Positions 18,874-26,224 of a DNA stretch of 64,000 bases are shown piece after piece. The notes beneath the pieces were generated by a model that saw only the letters and a list, made by a program, of their open reading frames with translations, searched no databases and was not told where the DNA came from. The stretch is from Acidobacteriaceae bacterium (lineage in GTDB: Bacteria > Acidobacteriota > Terriglobia > Terriglobales > Acidobacteriaceae), in NCBI GenBank assembly GCA_025462735.1, contig JAOAPC010000017.1, positions 62,001 through 126,000 of the forward strand, in the 5' to 3' direction. The first letter of the stretch is position 1. Each line of letters opens with the position of its first letter. The position numbers were made by a program, and so were the translations under genes.

Positions 18874-19782
18874 TTAATAGCCAAAATCGGCTTGTGCTGC
18901 ATACGCATGTTGCTTTACGCCGAGCGCTTCAACGCGATCAGCTCCGAGTTGATCCGAATACGCCTCGTGATCTGGAACGCCGTACACCCAGCGATCCAGC
19001 CAGGCGTCGCTCCCTGTTTTCGTTTTGGTTTGCTCATGGTATTCGCGGAAGAAGTCGTTATCGCGATTGTAGTATCCCTGCACCGGCGAAGGATGCGCGC
19101 CATAGGGGCATTCGACGACGGCATTCACCAGGAACCCTGGAATCACGGTGCGATTGGCATCACTGGCGATGACCTCGGGGTCGACGATCTCTTCAGCCAC
19201 GACAATCACCCGCTTGGCGGCACGCACTCCTTCGAGCATCACTCCGAAATTTCCCCAGCAGTGCGCGTTGCCTTCTGAATCCGCACGCTGCACATGAACG
19301 ATGGTGACGTCTGGATTCAACGCGCGGACCGCCCACAACGACTCTGTGGGGGCGAATGGCGAAAAGATTTGATAGAAGAAGTGGTTGCCTTTTGCTGTGT
19401 CGCTGCCCAGGGCAGTTTTAGTGGGTAGAAACGGTACGCCCATGGCTCCCGCCTGCAAGGCCAAAGCGATAGTGAAGTTGGTCATGTTGAAGACCTTCAT
19501 GCCGTCCTGCTCGACGGCGCGCCGGAAATTGTAAGCCGATCCCATCATGACGTTGCCTACCCAGGCTGCAATAACTTGCTCGACGCATCCAGCCCCGATA
19601 AGTTGATCGAAGAGAATGTCGGAGATGGGCCCAATCAGAGTGAGATTCCGCTTTTTCTGGCGAATGATTTCGTGACCGGCGGCGAATGGAATCATCTGCT
19701 CCATCTGCAAACCCATGGCGACTGAGCAGCCGTCGGGAACCAAATCGGCGATCGCTTCGCGCATGGAGAGCAGCTTGCTCAT
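18874..19782 (-). CDS. CoA-transferase family I subunit A (GctA/IpdA-like)
   Basis: Alpha half of a glutaconate-CoA-transferase-type enzyme, 302 residues. It begins LLSMREAIADLVPDGCSVAMG, the strand-turn typical of the family, then LIGPISDILFDQLIGAGCVEQVIAAWVGN and the late domain VTIVHVQRADSEGNAHCWG. Members act as CoA transferases (GctAB), as ring-opening hydrolases in steroid degradation (IpdAB), or as a decarboxylase (AibAB). The partner subunit is at 20735-21559, separated by a hydratase gene. An A - hydratase - B split order is unusual, since the two subunits are normally adjacent. The role in aromatic acyl-CoA breakdown is inferred from the operon. Confidence 0.85.
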   Translation of the reverse strand: MSKLLSMREAIADLVPDGCSVAMGLQMEQMIPFAAGHEIIRQKKRNLTLIGPISDILFDQLIGAGCVEQVIAAWVGNVMMGSAYNFRRAVEQDGMKVFNMTNFTIALALQAGAMGVPFLPTKTALGSDTAKGNHFFYQIFSPFAPTESLWAVRALNPDVTIVHVQRADSEGNAHCWGNFGVMLEGVRAAKRVIVVAEEIVDPEVIASDANRTVIPGFLVNAVVECPYGAHPSPVQGYYNRDNDFFREYHEQTKTKTGSDAWLDRWVYGVPDHEAYSDQLGADRVEALGVKQHAYAAQADFGY

Positions 19783-19814
19783 GGTGTTGTTACCAATCTC
19801 TAACCGGATTCATC

Positions 19815-19876
19815 CCCCGGCGGCTAAAGCCGAATCGGATGATCCCTCGATACGGCACGGCTGTAAGCCGTGCCCT
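19815..19876. repeat. GGCTAAAGCC / GGCACGGCTGAAGCCGTGCC repeat
   Basis: GGCGGCTAAAGCCG, then ACGGCACGGCTGTAAGCCGTGCCC with 9-10 bp arms, in the spacer between two operon genes. Copies with the same two hairpins at similar distance lie at 33968-34080 and 48428-48480. Confidence 0.75.
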
Positions 19877-19910
19877 TTCAAACCTGGCCGGGCGCAATCC
19901 ATGCAAGGGT

Positions 19911-20696
19911 TCACCGCCCCTTCCACTGCGGCTTGCGCTTCTCCATAAATGCTCTGATGCCTTCCCTCGCATCTTCGGTCTTCATGAGTTCATCGAGGTA
20001 AATCTTCTCGGCGCGGGCGAGACCTTTGTCGAAATGGATGGAATCCCAGGCGTAAATTGCTTTTTTCGTGAGCTCTAGGGAAGAGGGGCTGAGTGCGGAA
20101 AGCTTCTCAATAGTCTCATCGACAGCCGTCGCAAGCTGATTCGTAGCGAGTGCGCTGGTCGCCAGTCCGATTCCAGCCGCTTCTGAGCCGGTGATGGTGC
20201 GACCTGTGAGAATGAGATCCGACGCGCGCTTTTGCCCGATGAGGGCGCTCAGTGCGGTTGCCGCGACCGGCGGAAAACAGCCGAGTTGGATTTCAGGAAA
20301 TCCCCATTGCGCGTCTTCGGTTGTGTAAACCAGATCGCAGACCATAGCTATCTCGGCGCCTCCGCCGAGACAATGCCCCTCGACTTCGGCTATGGTCACC
20401 TTGTTGATCGCAATCAGGCTGCGGATTACGTGATGAAATTTCTCCAGCATGGAGGCGACTTTGTCAGGCGTGTGCGCGGCGACGTCAACGCCCGCGGAAA
20501 AGCAGTTCCCTTCTCCGCGAAATACGACGATTGAGATTTCCGGCTGGGCTTCGATTTCGGCCAGAGCGGTAGCCATGTCCTCCATCAGCGGGATGTCGAT
20601 CACATTGAGCGGAGCATGGCGCAGGGTGATGTGCGCGACGTGGCCTCGAAGTTCAAGCGCCAGACGATCGAATTTGCTAACGGTTTGAGTCGCCAT
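19911..20696 (-). CDS. Enoyl-CoA hydratase/isomerase family protein (dienoyl-CoA hydratase-like)
   Basis: Crotonase-fold protein of 261 residues. I start it at the ATG at 20696 (MATQTVSKFD). Upstream in-frame codons are repeat sequence and overlap the preceding gene. Oxyanion-hole motifs are FSAGVDVAAH and EGHCLGGGAEIAM. The position of the usual second catalytic Glu is held by GFPEIQLGCFPP. HAPLNVIDIPLMEDM resembles cyclohexa-1,5-diene-1-carbonyl-CoA hydratases of benzoyl-CoA breakdown. That is a resemblance, not proof. It sits between the two CoA-transferase subunit genes, so it probably acts directly before or after that enzyme. Confidence 0.82.
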   Translation of the reverse strand: MATQTVSKFDRLALELRGHVAHITLRHAPLNVIDIPLMEDMATALAEIEAQPEISIVVFRGEGNCFSAGVDVAAHTPDKVASMLEKFHHVIRSLIAINKVTIAEVEGHCLGGGAEIAMVCDLVYTTEDAQWGFPEIQLGCFPPVAATALSALIGQKRASDLILTGRTITGSEAAGIGLATSALATNQLATAVDETIEKLSALSPSSLELTKKAIYAWDSIHFDKGLARAEKIYLDELMKTEDAREGIRAFMEKRKPQWKGR

Positions 20697-20703
20697 ATGC
20701 TCT

Positions 20704-20733
20704 GGTCGGACAAGAATGTCCGACCCACACGTG
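20704..20733. repeat. Palindromic repeat GGTCGGACAAGAATGTCCGACC + CACACGTG
   Basis: 9-bp arms TCGGACA/TGTCCGA with flanks, plus the conserved CACACGTG tail. A near-identical copy is at 35171-35200. Fills nearly the whole 38-base spacer before the hydratase start. Confidence 0.75.
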
Positions 20734-20734
20734 T

Positions 20735-21559
20735 TTAGCTGGTCCAGAAACCTTCTTTGTCGTATTCGCGAATTGCTTGCAATTCCTCCGGAGACGGCTC
20801 CGGCGTTTGCGGCACGGTTTTCCCGAGCTGTAATTTCCACCCTGTATTTGAAAGCACATCTTCAAGTTCAATGCCCGGATGCACCGAGTCCGCATACGCC
20901 TCACCATCGTCGCCAAAGCGAAGAACGGTTTTAGTAGTGATCACGGCTGAAGGGCCGCCGCGCGGCAGGCCGACTTTCTTTCGCCAGCCTTGACCATCCC
21001 CGAATCCGGGGCTGGTCATGAATGAAACTCGTTCAGGCAAACGCTCTTTTTTGTGGTCGAGCAACACGACAAAACGGTGGGCGAGTGAGGCGATATCGCA
21101 CGCGCCACCGGAACCGGGCAAGCGAATAGTGCCGGCTCCGTTTACTTGGGTCGAGTTCAAATTGCCGAAGCGATCGACTTCGGCTGCGCCCAAAAAGCCG
21201 AGATCGACGCGTCCGGATTGCAGCAGGCCCATCACGCTGAGCATGTCCAGACATTGGGTTGCGCCCAGAATGTTCGGCGGATCAGCCATGGTGTAGATCA
21301 ACTCAGGAGCAGCTGTCGAACGGATCACGCCGTTCTCGAAGAGTCCAATTGCACTCGGGGCATGCGTTTTCTTAGCGACTACGAATGCGATCAAGGGTAG
21401 TCGCATGCCGACGAATACGAGGTCGCCATCTTTAATGTCGCGGGCGGCGGCACAGACCATGAGTTCAGAAAGTGTGTATGTAGCATTTGTCGAGCCCGGC
21501 TCGACCGAACGGGCGAGGGCGCCCGTTCCCACACGGTCGGTAGTGGTCTCAGTCATCAT
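20735..21559 (-). CDS. CoA-transferase family I subunit B (GctB/IpdB-like), with repeat-derived N-terminus
   Basis: Beta half of the glutaconate-CoA-transferase-type enzyme, 274 residues. LFENGVIR near residue 75 places a Glu where GctB has its catalytic Glu that forms the CoA thioester, so it does not look like the AibB decarboxylase, where Cys replaces it. GSGGACDIASLAHR and FMTSPGFGDG are also family features. Residues 8-22 (DRVGTGALARSVEPG) come from a palindromic element at 21507-21534 inserted before the conserved TYTLSELMVCAAARDI. It starts 11 bases after the BoxB-like gene. Confidence 0.85.
   Translation of the reverse strand: MMTETTTDRVGTGALARSVEPGSTNATYTLSELMVCAAARDIKDGDLVFVGMRLPLIAFVVAKKTHAPSAIGLFENGVIRSTAAPELIYTMADPPNILGATQCLDMLSVMGLLQSGRVDLGFLGAAEVDRFGNLNSTQVNGAGTIRLPGSGGACDIASLAHRFVVLLDHKKERLPERVSFMTSPGFGDGQGWRKKVGLPRGGPSAVITTKTVLRFGDDGEAYADSVHPGIELEDVLSNTGWKLQLGKTVPQTPEPSPEELQAIREYDKEGFWTS
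21507..21534. repeat. Palindromic element inside the CoA-transferase B N-terminus
   Basis: GAACGGGCGAGGGCGCCCGTTC plus CCACAC. Member of the GGGCGAGGG family, in frame, with arms adjusted at the outer pair (GAAC/GTTC). Confidence 0.75.
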
Positions 21560-21570
21560 GTCGGTAGAAG

Positions 21571-22746
21571 TTAAAGATTGATCGCCGATTTGCGAGGCTC
21601 TGCGATTGTGTCAAAAGGATCGCGCGCGCCTTCTTTAGGTACGATCCATTTCTTCTCGTTGGCAATGATTTCAAGCAAGAGTTTCTTGTCGTCGGCGCTG
21701 GGAAGAAATTCGGGCAGCTGCTGGTCGTATTCTTTGTCTTCCAGCGGCGCGCCGTTCTGAGGATGAAATTTCTGGTTCGCCCAGCGGCCAATCATACGAT
21801 TGAATTTGATGTCAGGCGCATAAAGTTTGGGTTCTCCCGGCTTTAGAACAGTGTTGAAGCGTTCGATCAACCCGGCAACCTCATCGCGATATAACTGACG
21901 GTTGTAGTCATTCAAATCGTCGAGATTCGCCTCTTTGTCGTTCTTCGGTTCGTCGTAGCGGCCCTTAATCCCCCAAACGTACGCCCAGTGCGCGGACGAA
22001 GAGTGATCGGTGCCGAAGAGGTCGTAAGAGCTCGATAGCCACTTATTTAGATATTTCTGAATTAGCCATGCGGGGACGACTCCGGCCTGCACGATGCGGC
22101 GTAGGCCGTCATTCCCGGTGCCCATATGAAATGCCTCTTCACGCAGCATGTAAGACATGGAGCGGCCGAGTGGGGCAAAGGCTGAATACTTGAGCATCTG
22201 CAATTGGAACTTGCCATCGCGATCCACGAAATCGGTGTAGGTGAAAAAGTCCATCCAGTTGTCGACATCGACGTTGAACGCGCCCAGCAAGCGCTTATTT
22301 TCAAATGCTCGGCGTTCAAGCATCTTTTGCGCCTCGACTTTTCCGGAGTAGCCGAAGTGGTCGACCAGAAGCGCGCACATCTGCCACCCGTGGCGCATCT
22401 CCTCGATCATGACGCGAGTGATGGCGCGGCGGTCCCAATCGGTAGGGGCGGTTTCAAACAAGTGCCTCTGCTGCTCACAGCTCGCGAACTCGGTATCGCC
22501 CTGGTAGACGATCATGTTCATCAGCGCGTCGCGCATTTGTTGGGTAGGAATCTGGCGAAGGTTCTCCCACTTGCGGCGTCCTTTGTAATGACCGAACTGA
22601 ATTTCTTCGGTTTCGATGGCGCCGAAAAGGGTGTCAAATTTAAAGCTGGCGATCTCGTCGCGATTGACGCCGATTTCTTTGCGCCATTCGTCGAACAGGC
22701 CGATCCAATCGCTGAACGTTCCGATTTTGGCTACTTTGCCAGGCAT
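21571..22746 (-). CDS. BoxB/PaaA-type diiron oxygenase (ring epoxidase) of the PF05138 family
   Basis: Ferritin-like carboxylate diiron protein of 391 residues. The ATG at 22746 has AGAGG five bases upstream. A Met seven codons earlier lies in a repeat tract. Two E-x-x-H metal motifs are visible, IEEMRHGWQM near residue 115 and REEAFHMGTG near 205, with an extra Glu in FASCEQQRH. The stretch LERRAFENKRLLGAFN..DWMDFF..TDFVDRDGKFQL strongly recalls BoxB, the oxygenase that epoxidises benzoyl-CoA at C2-C3, although BoxB is about 470 residues and this is shorter. PaaA-like activity is the alternative. It needs a reductase (BoxA-type), and none is in the window. Confidence 0.8.
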   Translation of the reverse strand: MPGKVAKIGTFSDWIGLFDEWRKEIGVNRDEIASFKFDTLFGAIETEEIQFGHYKGRRKWENLRQIPTQQMRDALMNMIVYQGDTEFASCEQQRHLFETAPTDWDRRAITRVMIEEMRHGWQMCALLVDHFGYSGKVEAQKMLERRAFENKRLLGAFNVDVDNWMDFFTYTDFVDRDGKFQLQMLKYSAFAPLGRSMSYMLREEAFHMGTGNDGLRRIVQAGVVPAWLIQKYLNKWLSSSYDLFGTDHSSSAHWAYVWGIKGRYDEPKNDKEANLDDLNDYNRQLYRDEVAGLIERFNTVLKPGEPKLYAPDIKFNRMIGRWANQKFHPQNGAPLEDKEYDQQLPEFLPSADDKKLLLEIIANEKKWIVPKEGARDPFDTIAEPRKSAINL

Positions 22747-22834
22747 AGAAACCTCTGCTTTTAGCAATTAGCTCTTAGCACTTAGCTTGACAGTGTGGTG
22801 GCCAAATGCCAATTGCTAAATGCCAAGTGCTTTC
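22747..22834. repeat. TTAGC / CCAAxTGC low-complexity spacer
   Basis: AGCAATTAGCTCTTAGCACTTAGCTT then CCAAATGCCAATTGCTAAATGCCAAGTGC, short imperfect tandem words with no coding character. Confidence 0.5.
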
Positions 22835-23656
22835 TTACTTGGCTTTAAATTCTGCCGGACGCTTTTCGACGTACGCGGCCAACCCTTCTTTTGCGTCTTC
22901 GCTTTGGAAGAGCAATTGTTGATTCTCGCGCTCGACCGCGAGTGCAGACTCCATGGGAATTTCCCAGCCGGTTTGCACGGCGCGCTTGATCCTGCCCACG
23001 GCTTTTGCGGCTTTGTTGGGAGGGCAGAACTGGCGCGCGTACTCCATGATGTTTTCCATAAAGCCTTCGCGCTCAAAGATGTCATTGATAATGCCGAGCT
23101 CGAGCGCCTCTTCGAAGGAGAATGTGTTTCCGGTCACCATCAGCTCGATGGCTTTGCTCTTGCCGACCAGCCGCGACAGACGTTGTGTTCCGCCGGTGCC
23201 GGGCAGTACGCCGAGATTCACTTCCGGCAGACCAATCTTTCCTGCGTCCTTGCGGGCGATGCGAATATCGGCCGCCATGGCAATTTCGAGGCCTCCGCCA
23301 ACGCAGTGGCCGTTTATTGCGGCAATCACCAGCTTCGGAGTGTGCTCTAACCGCAGCAGCATTTCATTAGCGTGCAGGCAGAAGTAATACTTGAATGTGG
23401 GATCAACGCTGGCGAGCATTTTGATGTTCGCGCCGGCGGAGAAAAACTTGTCGCCGGCCCCGGTGAGCAGAATGACATGCGCGTCGTTGTCCATGCGCGC
23501 TTTCAGAATTGCTTCATCGAGTTGGCGGTTCATTTCGTAGGTATAGGTGTTGGCTGGCGGATCATTCATTTCAATGACGGCCACCCCGCCATCCACGCGG
23601 TAGTTGACGAGTTGTTTTGCCGATTGCTCAGTTGCCGGTTGAAGTGTGGTCGCCAT
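22835..23656 (-). CDS. Enoyl-CoA hydratase/isomerase family protein
   Basis: Canonical crotonase-family enzyme of 273 residues. FSAGANIKML and NGHCVGGGLEIAM form the oxyanion hole, the latter carrying the first catalytic Glu position, and IGLPEVNLGVLPGTGGTQRL carries the second Glu and the CoA-binding loop. It ends in PAEFKAK, typical of full-length family members. It hydrates or isomerises an enoyl-CoA. Within this operon it could act on the epoxidised or dearomatised ring, or in the following beta-oxidation. It is 149 bases after the TetR gene and 88 before the oxygenase gene. Confidence 0.88.
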   Translation of the reverse strand: MATTLQPATEQSAKQLVNYRVDGGVAVIEMNDPPANTYTYEMNRQLDEAILKARMDNDAHVILLTGAGDKFFSAGANIKMLASVDPTFKYYFCLHANEMLLRLEHTPKLVIAAINGHCVGGGLEIAMAADIRIARKDAGKIGLPEVNLGVLPGTGGTQRLSRLVGKSKAIELMVTGNTFSFEEALELGIINDIFEREGFMENIMEYARQFCPPNKAAKAVGRIKRAVQTGWEIPMESALAVERENQQLLFQSEDAKEGLAAYVEKRPAEFKAK

Positions 23657-23718
23657 AGCATTCTCCTTGAGTAGCGTGCCGTCCCTCGGCGGGACTCGCT
23701 CCTATGGTGCTTCTGTTC

Positions 23719-23770
23719 CCGGCACTGCCGTGCCGGGCTTTCAAATTTCGTCGCTTCGCGACTGAGGCAC
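23719..23770. repeat. CCCGGCACTGCCGTGCCGGG hairpin with GTCGCTTCGCGAC
   Basis: A GGCAC/GTGCC-type palindrome followed by CTTTC and a second small hairpin. The same pair of elements, with CCCGGCATTGCCATGCCGGG and GTGCCTTCGGCAC, is at 31712-31757. Confidence 0.65.
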
Positions 23771-23805
23771 TTGCATCCGATTCTCATCGGCCGCACTTGC
23801 CATCG

Positions 23806-24438
23806 TCATCGCGCGGAGATCCCTCTAAAGAAAATGTTTCCCATTTCGCGCGACAACTGCTCTGCCCCGCCGTCAAGGCGTGGGTTATACCAGGTGTAAA
23901 TCCAGTTCATCATGCCGAACAGCGAAAGCACCGCCGTCCGACTGTCAAATTCTAGTCCCTTTTCCTTTTTGTAACGGTCCAGCAGGTCACGGCAAATCCG
24001 ATAGTACTCACGTTTGATGAGCGCGATCTTGCGGCCGTATTCGCCGTCGAGCACTTCATCCTCGTGCGAAAGTACCTTCATGGCTTGCTGGTGTTCCAAA
24101 AAATATTCCAGGTGATTCTGAATGAAAGTGCGAACGCCGTGCCCTGGATCGTTCGTTTCGGAAAGGCGGGCGCGAAGACGGGACAGAACTGTAGAAAACG
24201 TGTGCTGCTGGATGAGGTAAAGCAAGCGTTCCTTGGAGCCGAAATAATGGTACATCCCAGCCAATGACATGCCGGTTGCGCGGGAAAGGTCGCGCATCGA
24301 CGCACCCTCGTAGCCTTTATCACAAAAAACTTCAGTGGCATGTTCGAGGATTTTGCCCAGCTTGCGATCGAAGCGCGGCTCGGCCTGCTGACGGCGCACG
24401 GCTCGATGGGGACGGGGTCTAGTAGATGCCGATGCCAT
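23806..24438 (-). CDS. TetR-family transcriptional regulator
   Basis: Repressor-like protein of 210 residues and first gene of the catabolic block. The N-terminal helix-turn-helix covers about residues 25-75: ILEHATEVFCDKGYEGASMRDLSRATGMSLAGMYHYFGSKERLL in order, a textbook TetR domain. The helical C-terminal ligand domain begins near residue 80. TetR proteins in acyl-CoA catabolic operons (PaaR, FadR type) usually bind a CoA thioester that releases DNA. The palindrome at 24443-24456 sits right in front of the start codon, so autoregulation and control of the downstream genes are likely. The inducer is unknown. Confidence 0.9.
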   Translation of the reverse strand: MASASTRPRPHRAVRRQQAEPRFDRKLGKILEHATEVFCDKGYEGASMRDLSRATGMSLAGMYHYFGSKERLLYLIQQHTFSTVLSRLRARLSETNDPGHGVRTFIQNHLEYFLEHQQAMKVLSHEDEVLDGEYGRKIALIKREYYRICRDLLDRYKKEKGLEFDSRTAVLSLFGMMNWIYTWYNPRLDGGAEQLSREMGNIFFRGISAR

Positions 24439-24442
24439 GGTT

Positions 24443-24456
24443 CGAACGTTCGTTCT
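24443..24456. promoter_or_regulatory. Candidate TetR operator
   Basis: CGAACGTTCGTTCT contains the perfect palindrome CGAACGTTCG. From memory the PaaR repressor of Thermus recognises CNAACGNNCGTTNG, and this site matches all fixed bases but the last. It ends 4 bases from the TetR start codon. I saw no second copy before the other operon genes. Confidence 0.55.
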
Positions 24457-24501
24457 GATCGTACTCCTGATGCCCGGTCAGTGCAATCAAAGAATACGAG
24501 G

Positions 24502-25722
24502 TTAGTTGCGTATGTCTGACATTAACTTGTCGACTTCAGCTTTGAGATCGGACGTGAGCGGAAGGAGAGGCAATCGTGGCGGGCCGCCGTAATAGCCGTT
24601 GAGCTCGAGAGCGTATTTCAGACCAGGAATTCCGAGTTCGCCGGCGACCCGAATCGAGCTTGCGGAAATGCGCTCTTGCTTCAGGCGGGCAAGATCGGCA
24701 TCGCCTTCCTTCCAAGCCGCATAGATTTCATAACAGGCGGTGGGCGCGGGAGCGGCAAAGGCGAGAACTGCTCCGACTGCTCCGGCCTCAAGCGCGGGAA
24801 GCAGTCTTTGCGCCGTGCCTGCGAGGACTTGGAATCCGGCTTCCTTCTGGCGGGTTTTGAGGCCGCCAATGATGCTGATGGAGGAGGAAGCGGACGGCGA
24901 TGACGGGCGAGACGCCCGTCGCTCCGCTTCAGGCCGCGATTCCGTGATCTTCATTACGAAGCCTTGCTCCGCAGGACGGGCGAGGGCGACAGTCCCCACA
25001 TGGCTAGTCTTCCCCACATGGCTCGCCTCCCCCACGTGAGCCATCTTCTGCTCGCCAGAAAGTGCCGCCACCGTAACAAGGTCACCGCTTCCGATTGGTG
25101 ACTCCGATTTCGCGGACTTCAACATGCGTGGGGTTACCGCGGCAAAGGTCTCGGTTACGGTGGCGCTGCGCTTGATGGTTCGTGTGCCTTCGACCATGCG
25201 GCGGATTTTTTCAGCATCGCCGCCGGATTCCTTGATGCCGATAATGTTGGGGTGATTGGCGAGCTCGATGACCAGCTCAGGCGGAATGTCGTATCCGGTG
25301 AACACTGGGACGCTATAGACGAGGACGGGAATGGGCGAATGATCGGCCACCGAGCGGTAGAAGGCGAGAATGTTTGCCGGCTTCAACTGCGGCCGGTAGA
25401 AATGAGGCGTACGGACAAGAGCGGCATCGTATCCGAGCTCGGCGGCATACTCGGTCAGGCGCAGAGTTTCGATAGCCGATTCTGCAGCGGTGCCAGCAAT
25501 CAGAACTTTGTGGGGCGCGCAGGATTCACGCGTCGTTTTGAGAACTTCACGACGTTCGTCGTCCGACAGCATGATGGCTTCGCCGGTTGAGCCGAGGACA
25601 ACAATTCCTGCAATTGGGGTCTTCGAATAGCGTTCGACATTGTGCTCGAGCTTTTTGAGATACACCCGCCCGTCGGGATAGAACGGCGTAGTGATTGGCG
25701 GAAAGATGCCGTGGAGGAGCAT
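24502..25722 (-). CDS. DapA-family aldolase, 4-hydroxy-2-oxoglutarate aldolase-like, with a ~115-residue insertion
   Basis: Class I TIM-barrel aldolase of 406 residues, where the family has about 300. GSTGE (44-48), Y136 in PVLVYSVP and the Schiff-base K164 in IIGIKESGGD are present. The pieces VYSVPVFTGYD, NIIGIKESGGDAEKI, FQVLAGTAQ and GIPGLKYALELNGYYGGPPR resemble human HOGA1 more than DapA, suggesting cleavage of 4-hydroxy-2-oxoglutarate or a relative. Between VEGTR (181) and FQVLAG (297), which are adjacent in HOGA1, lie about 115 low-complexity residues encoded largely by palindromic repeats (HVGEASHVGKTSHVGTVALARPAEQG in two steps, ERRASRPS). The frame is open throughout. Whether the protein folds normally needs experiment. 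Confidence 0.82.
   Translation of the reverse strand: MLLHGIFPPITTPFYPDGRVYLKKLEHNVERYSKTPIAGIVVLGSTGEAIMLSDDERREVLKTTRESCAPHKVLIAGTAAESAIETLRLTEYAAELGYDAALVRTPHFYRPQLKPANILAFYRSVADHSPIPVLVYSVPVFTGYDIPPELVIELANHPNIIGIKESGGDAEKIRRMVEGTRTIKRSATVTETFAAVTPRMLKSAKSESPIGSGDLVTVAALSGEQKMAHVGEASHVGKTSHVGTVALARPAEQGFVMKITESRPEAERRASRPSSPSASSSISIIGGLKTRQKEAGFQVLAGTAQRLLPALEAGAVGAVLAFAAPAPTACYEIYAAWKEGDADLARLKQERISASSIRVAGELGIPGLKYALELNGYYGGPPRLPLLPLTSDLKAEVDKLMSDIRN
24902..25040. repeat. Cluster of palindromic elements inside the aldolase gene
   Basis: 24902-24924 is GACGGGCGAGACGCCCGTC. 24974-25003 is GGACGGGCGAGGGCGACAGTCC plus CCACATGG, with two further copies of only the tail (TTCCCCACATGG, TCCCCCACGTG) directly after it, as if the element had been partly duplicated. 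Confidence 0.75.
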
Positions 25723-25825
25723 AGGATGCCTTCTTAGACTAAGGCATTTCTTGCATAGTTGTCGAAGCCCAATAGGAAGTGTTGGACCTGCCAGCTCGAG
25801 ACAGAGTTCGTAGTCGAGTTCAGAC

Positions 25826-26152
25826 CTAGTCGTAGAACTTCAGCGCCATGGCACCGTGGGTTGCCGCTCCGCCAGCGCGCAAGGCTGCGGCAATCATTGA
25901 GCTCTCGGTGACTTCCTCGCGAGACGCGCCTGCGGCCTTTGCAGCCTTTGTGTGCACTTCGATGCAATAGGGACATTGGGTCGTGAAAGCCACACCTAAT
26001 GCGATGAGCTCGCGATATTTTTTCGGAATGGCGCCGCCGTCGCGGCCAACAATCTTGTCGAGGGCGAGCCAGGCGTTGAATTCGGTGGGCGCGAGTTTAC
26101 CCATCTCCTTCAAAAGTCGCAGATCGCTGACGTCGTGGTAGTGTTCACTCAT
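25826..26152 (-). CDS. AhpD-like carboxymuconolactone decarboxylase family protein
   Basis: Small alpha-helical protein of 108 residues. The ATG at 26152 has a perfect AGGAGG six bases upstream. CPYCIEVHTKAAKAAGAS carries the C-x-x-C-x-x-x-H redox/metal motif of the AhpD branch, so it is more likely a thiol peroxidase-type or alkylhydroperoxidase protein than a gamma-carboxymuconolactone decarboxylase. ELIALGVAFTTQ before it and the AAALRAGGAATHGAMAL helix after it fit the CMD fold. It lies 103 bases from the aldolase start, same strand. A link with the aromatic operon is possible but not shown. Confidence 0.85.
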   Translation of the reverse strand: MSEHYHDVSDLRLLKEMGKLAPTEFNAWLALDKIVGRDGGAIPKKYRELIALGVAFTTQCPYCIEVHTKAAKAAGASREEVTESSMIAAALRAGGAATHGAMALKFYD

Positions 26153-26224
26153 TTCTTTCCTCCTATGCGGCCAGTTGAACAATATGAACGTGGAAGCAGG
26201 CTCATTATTCCAAAGCGAGGTCAG

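Noticed and set aside
20697-20840. N-terminal extension of the hydratase (start 20840)
   Set aside because: The extension would overlap the CoA-transferase B gene and be made of repeat sequence. The conserved protein starts at MATQTVSKFD.
24974-25040. CRISPR-like short repeats
   Set aside because: The CCCCACATGG copies are irregularly spaced, in frame within a gene, and part of the palindromic element family. No cas gene is present.
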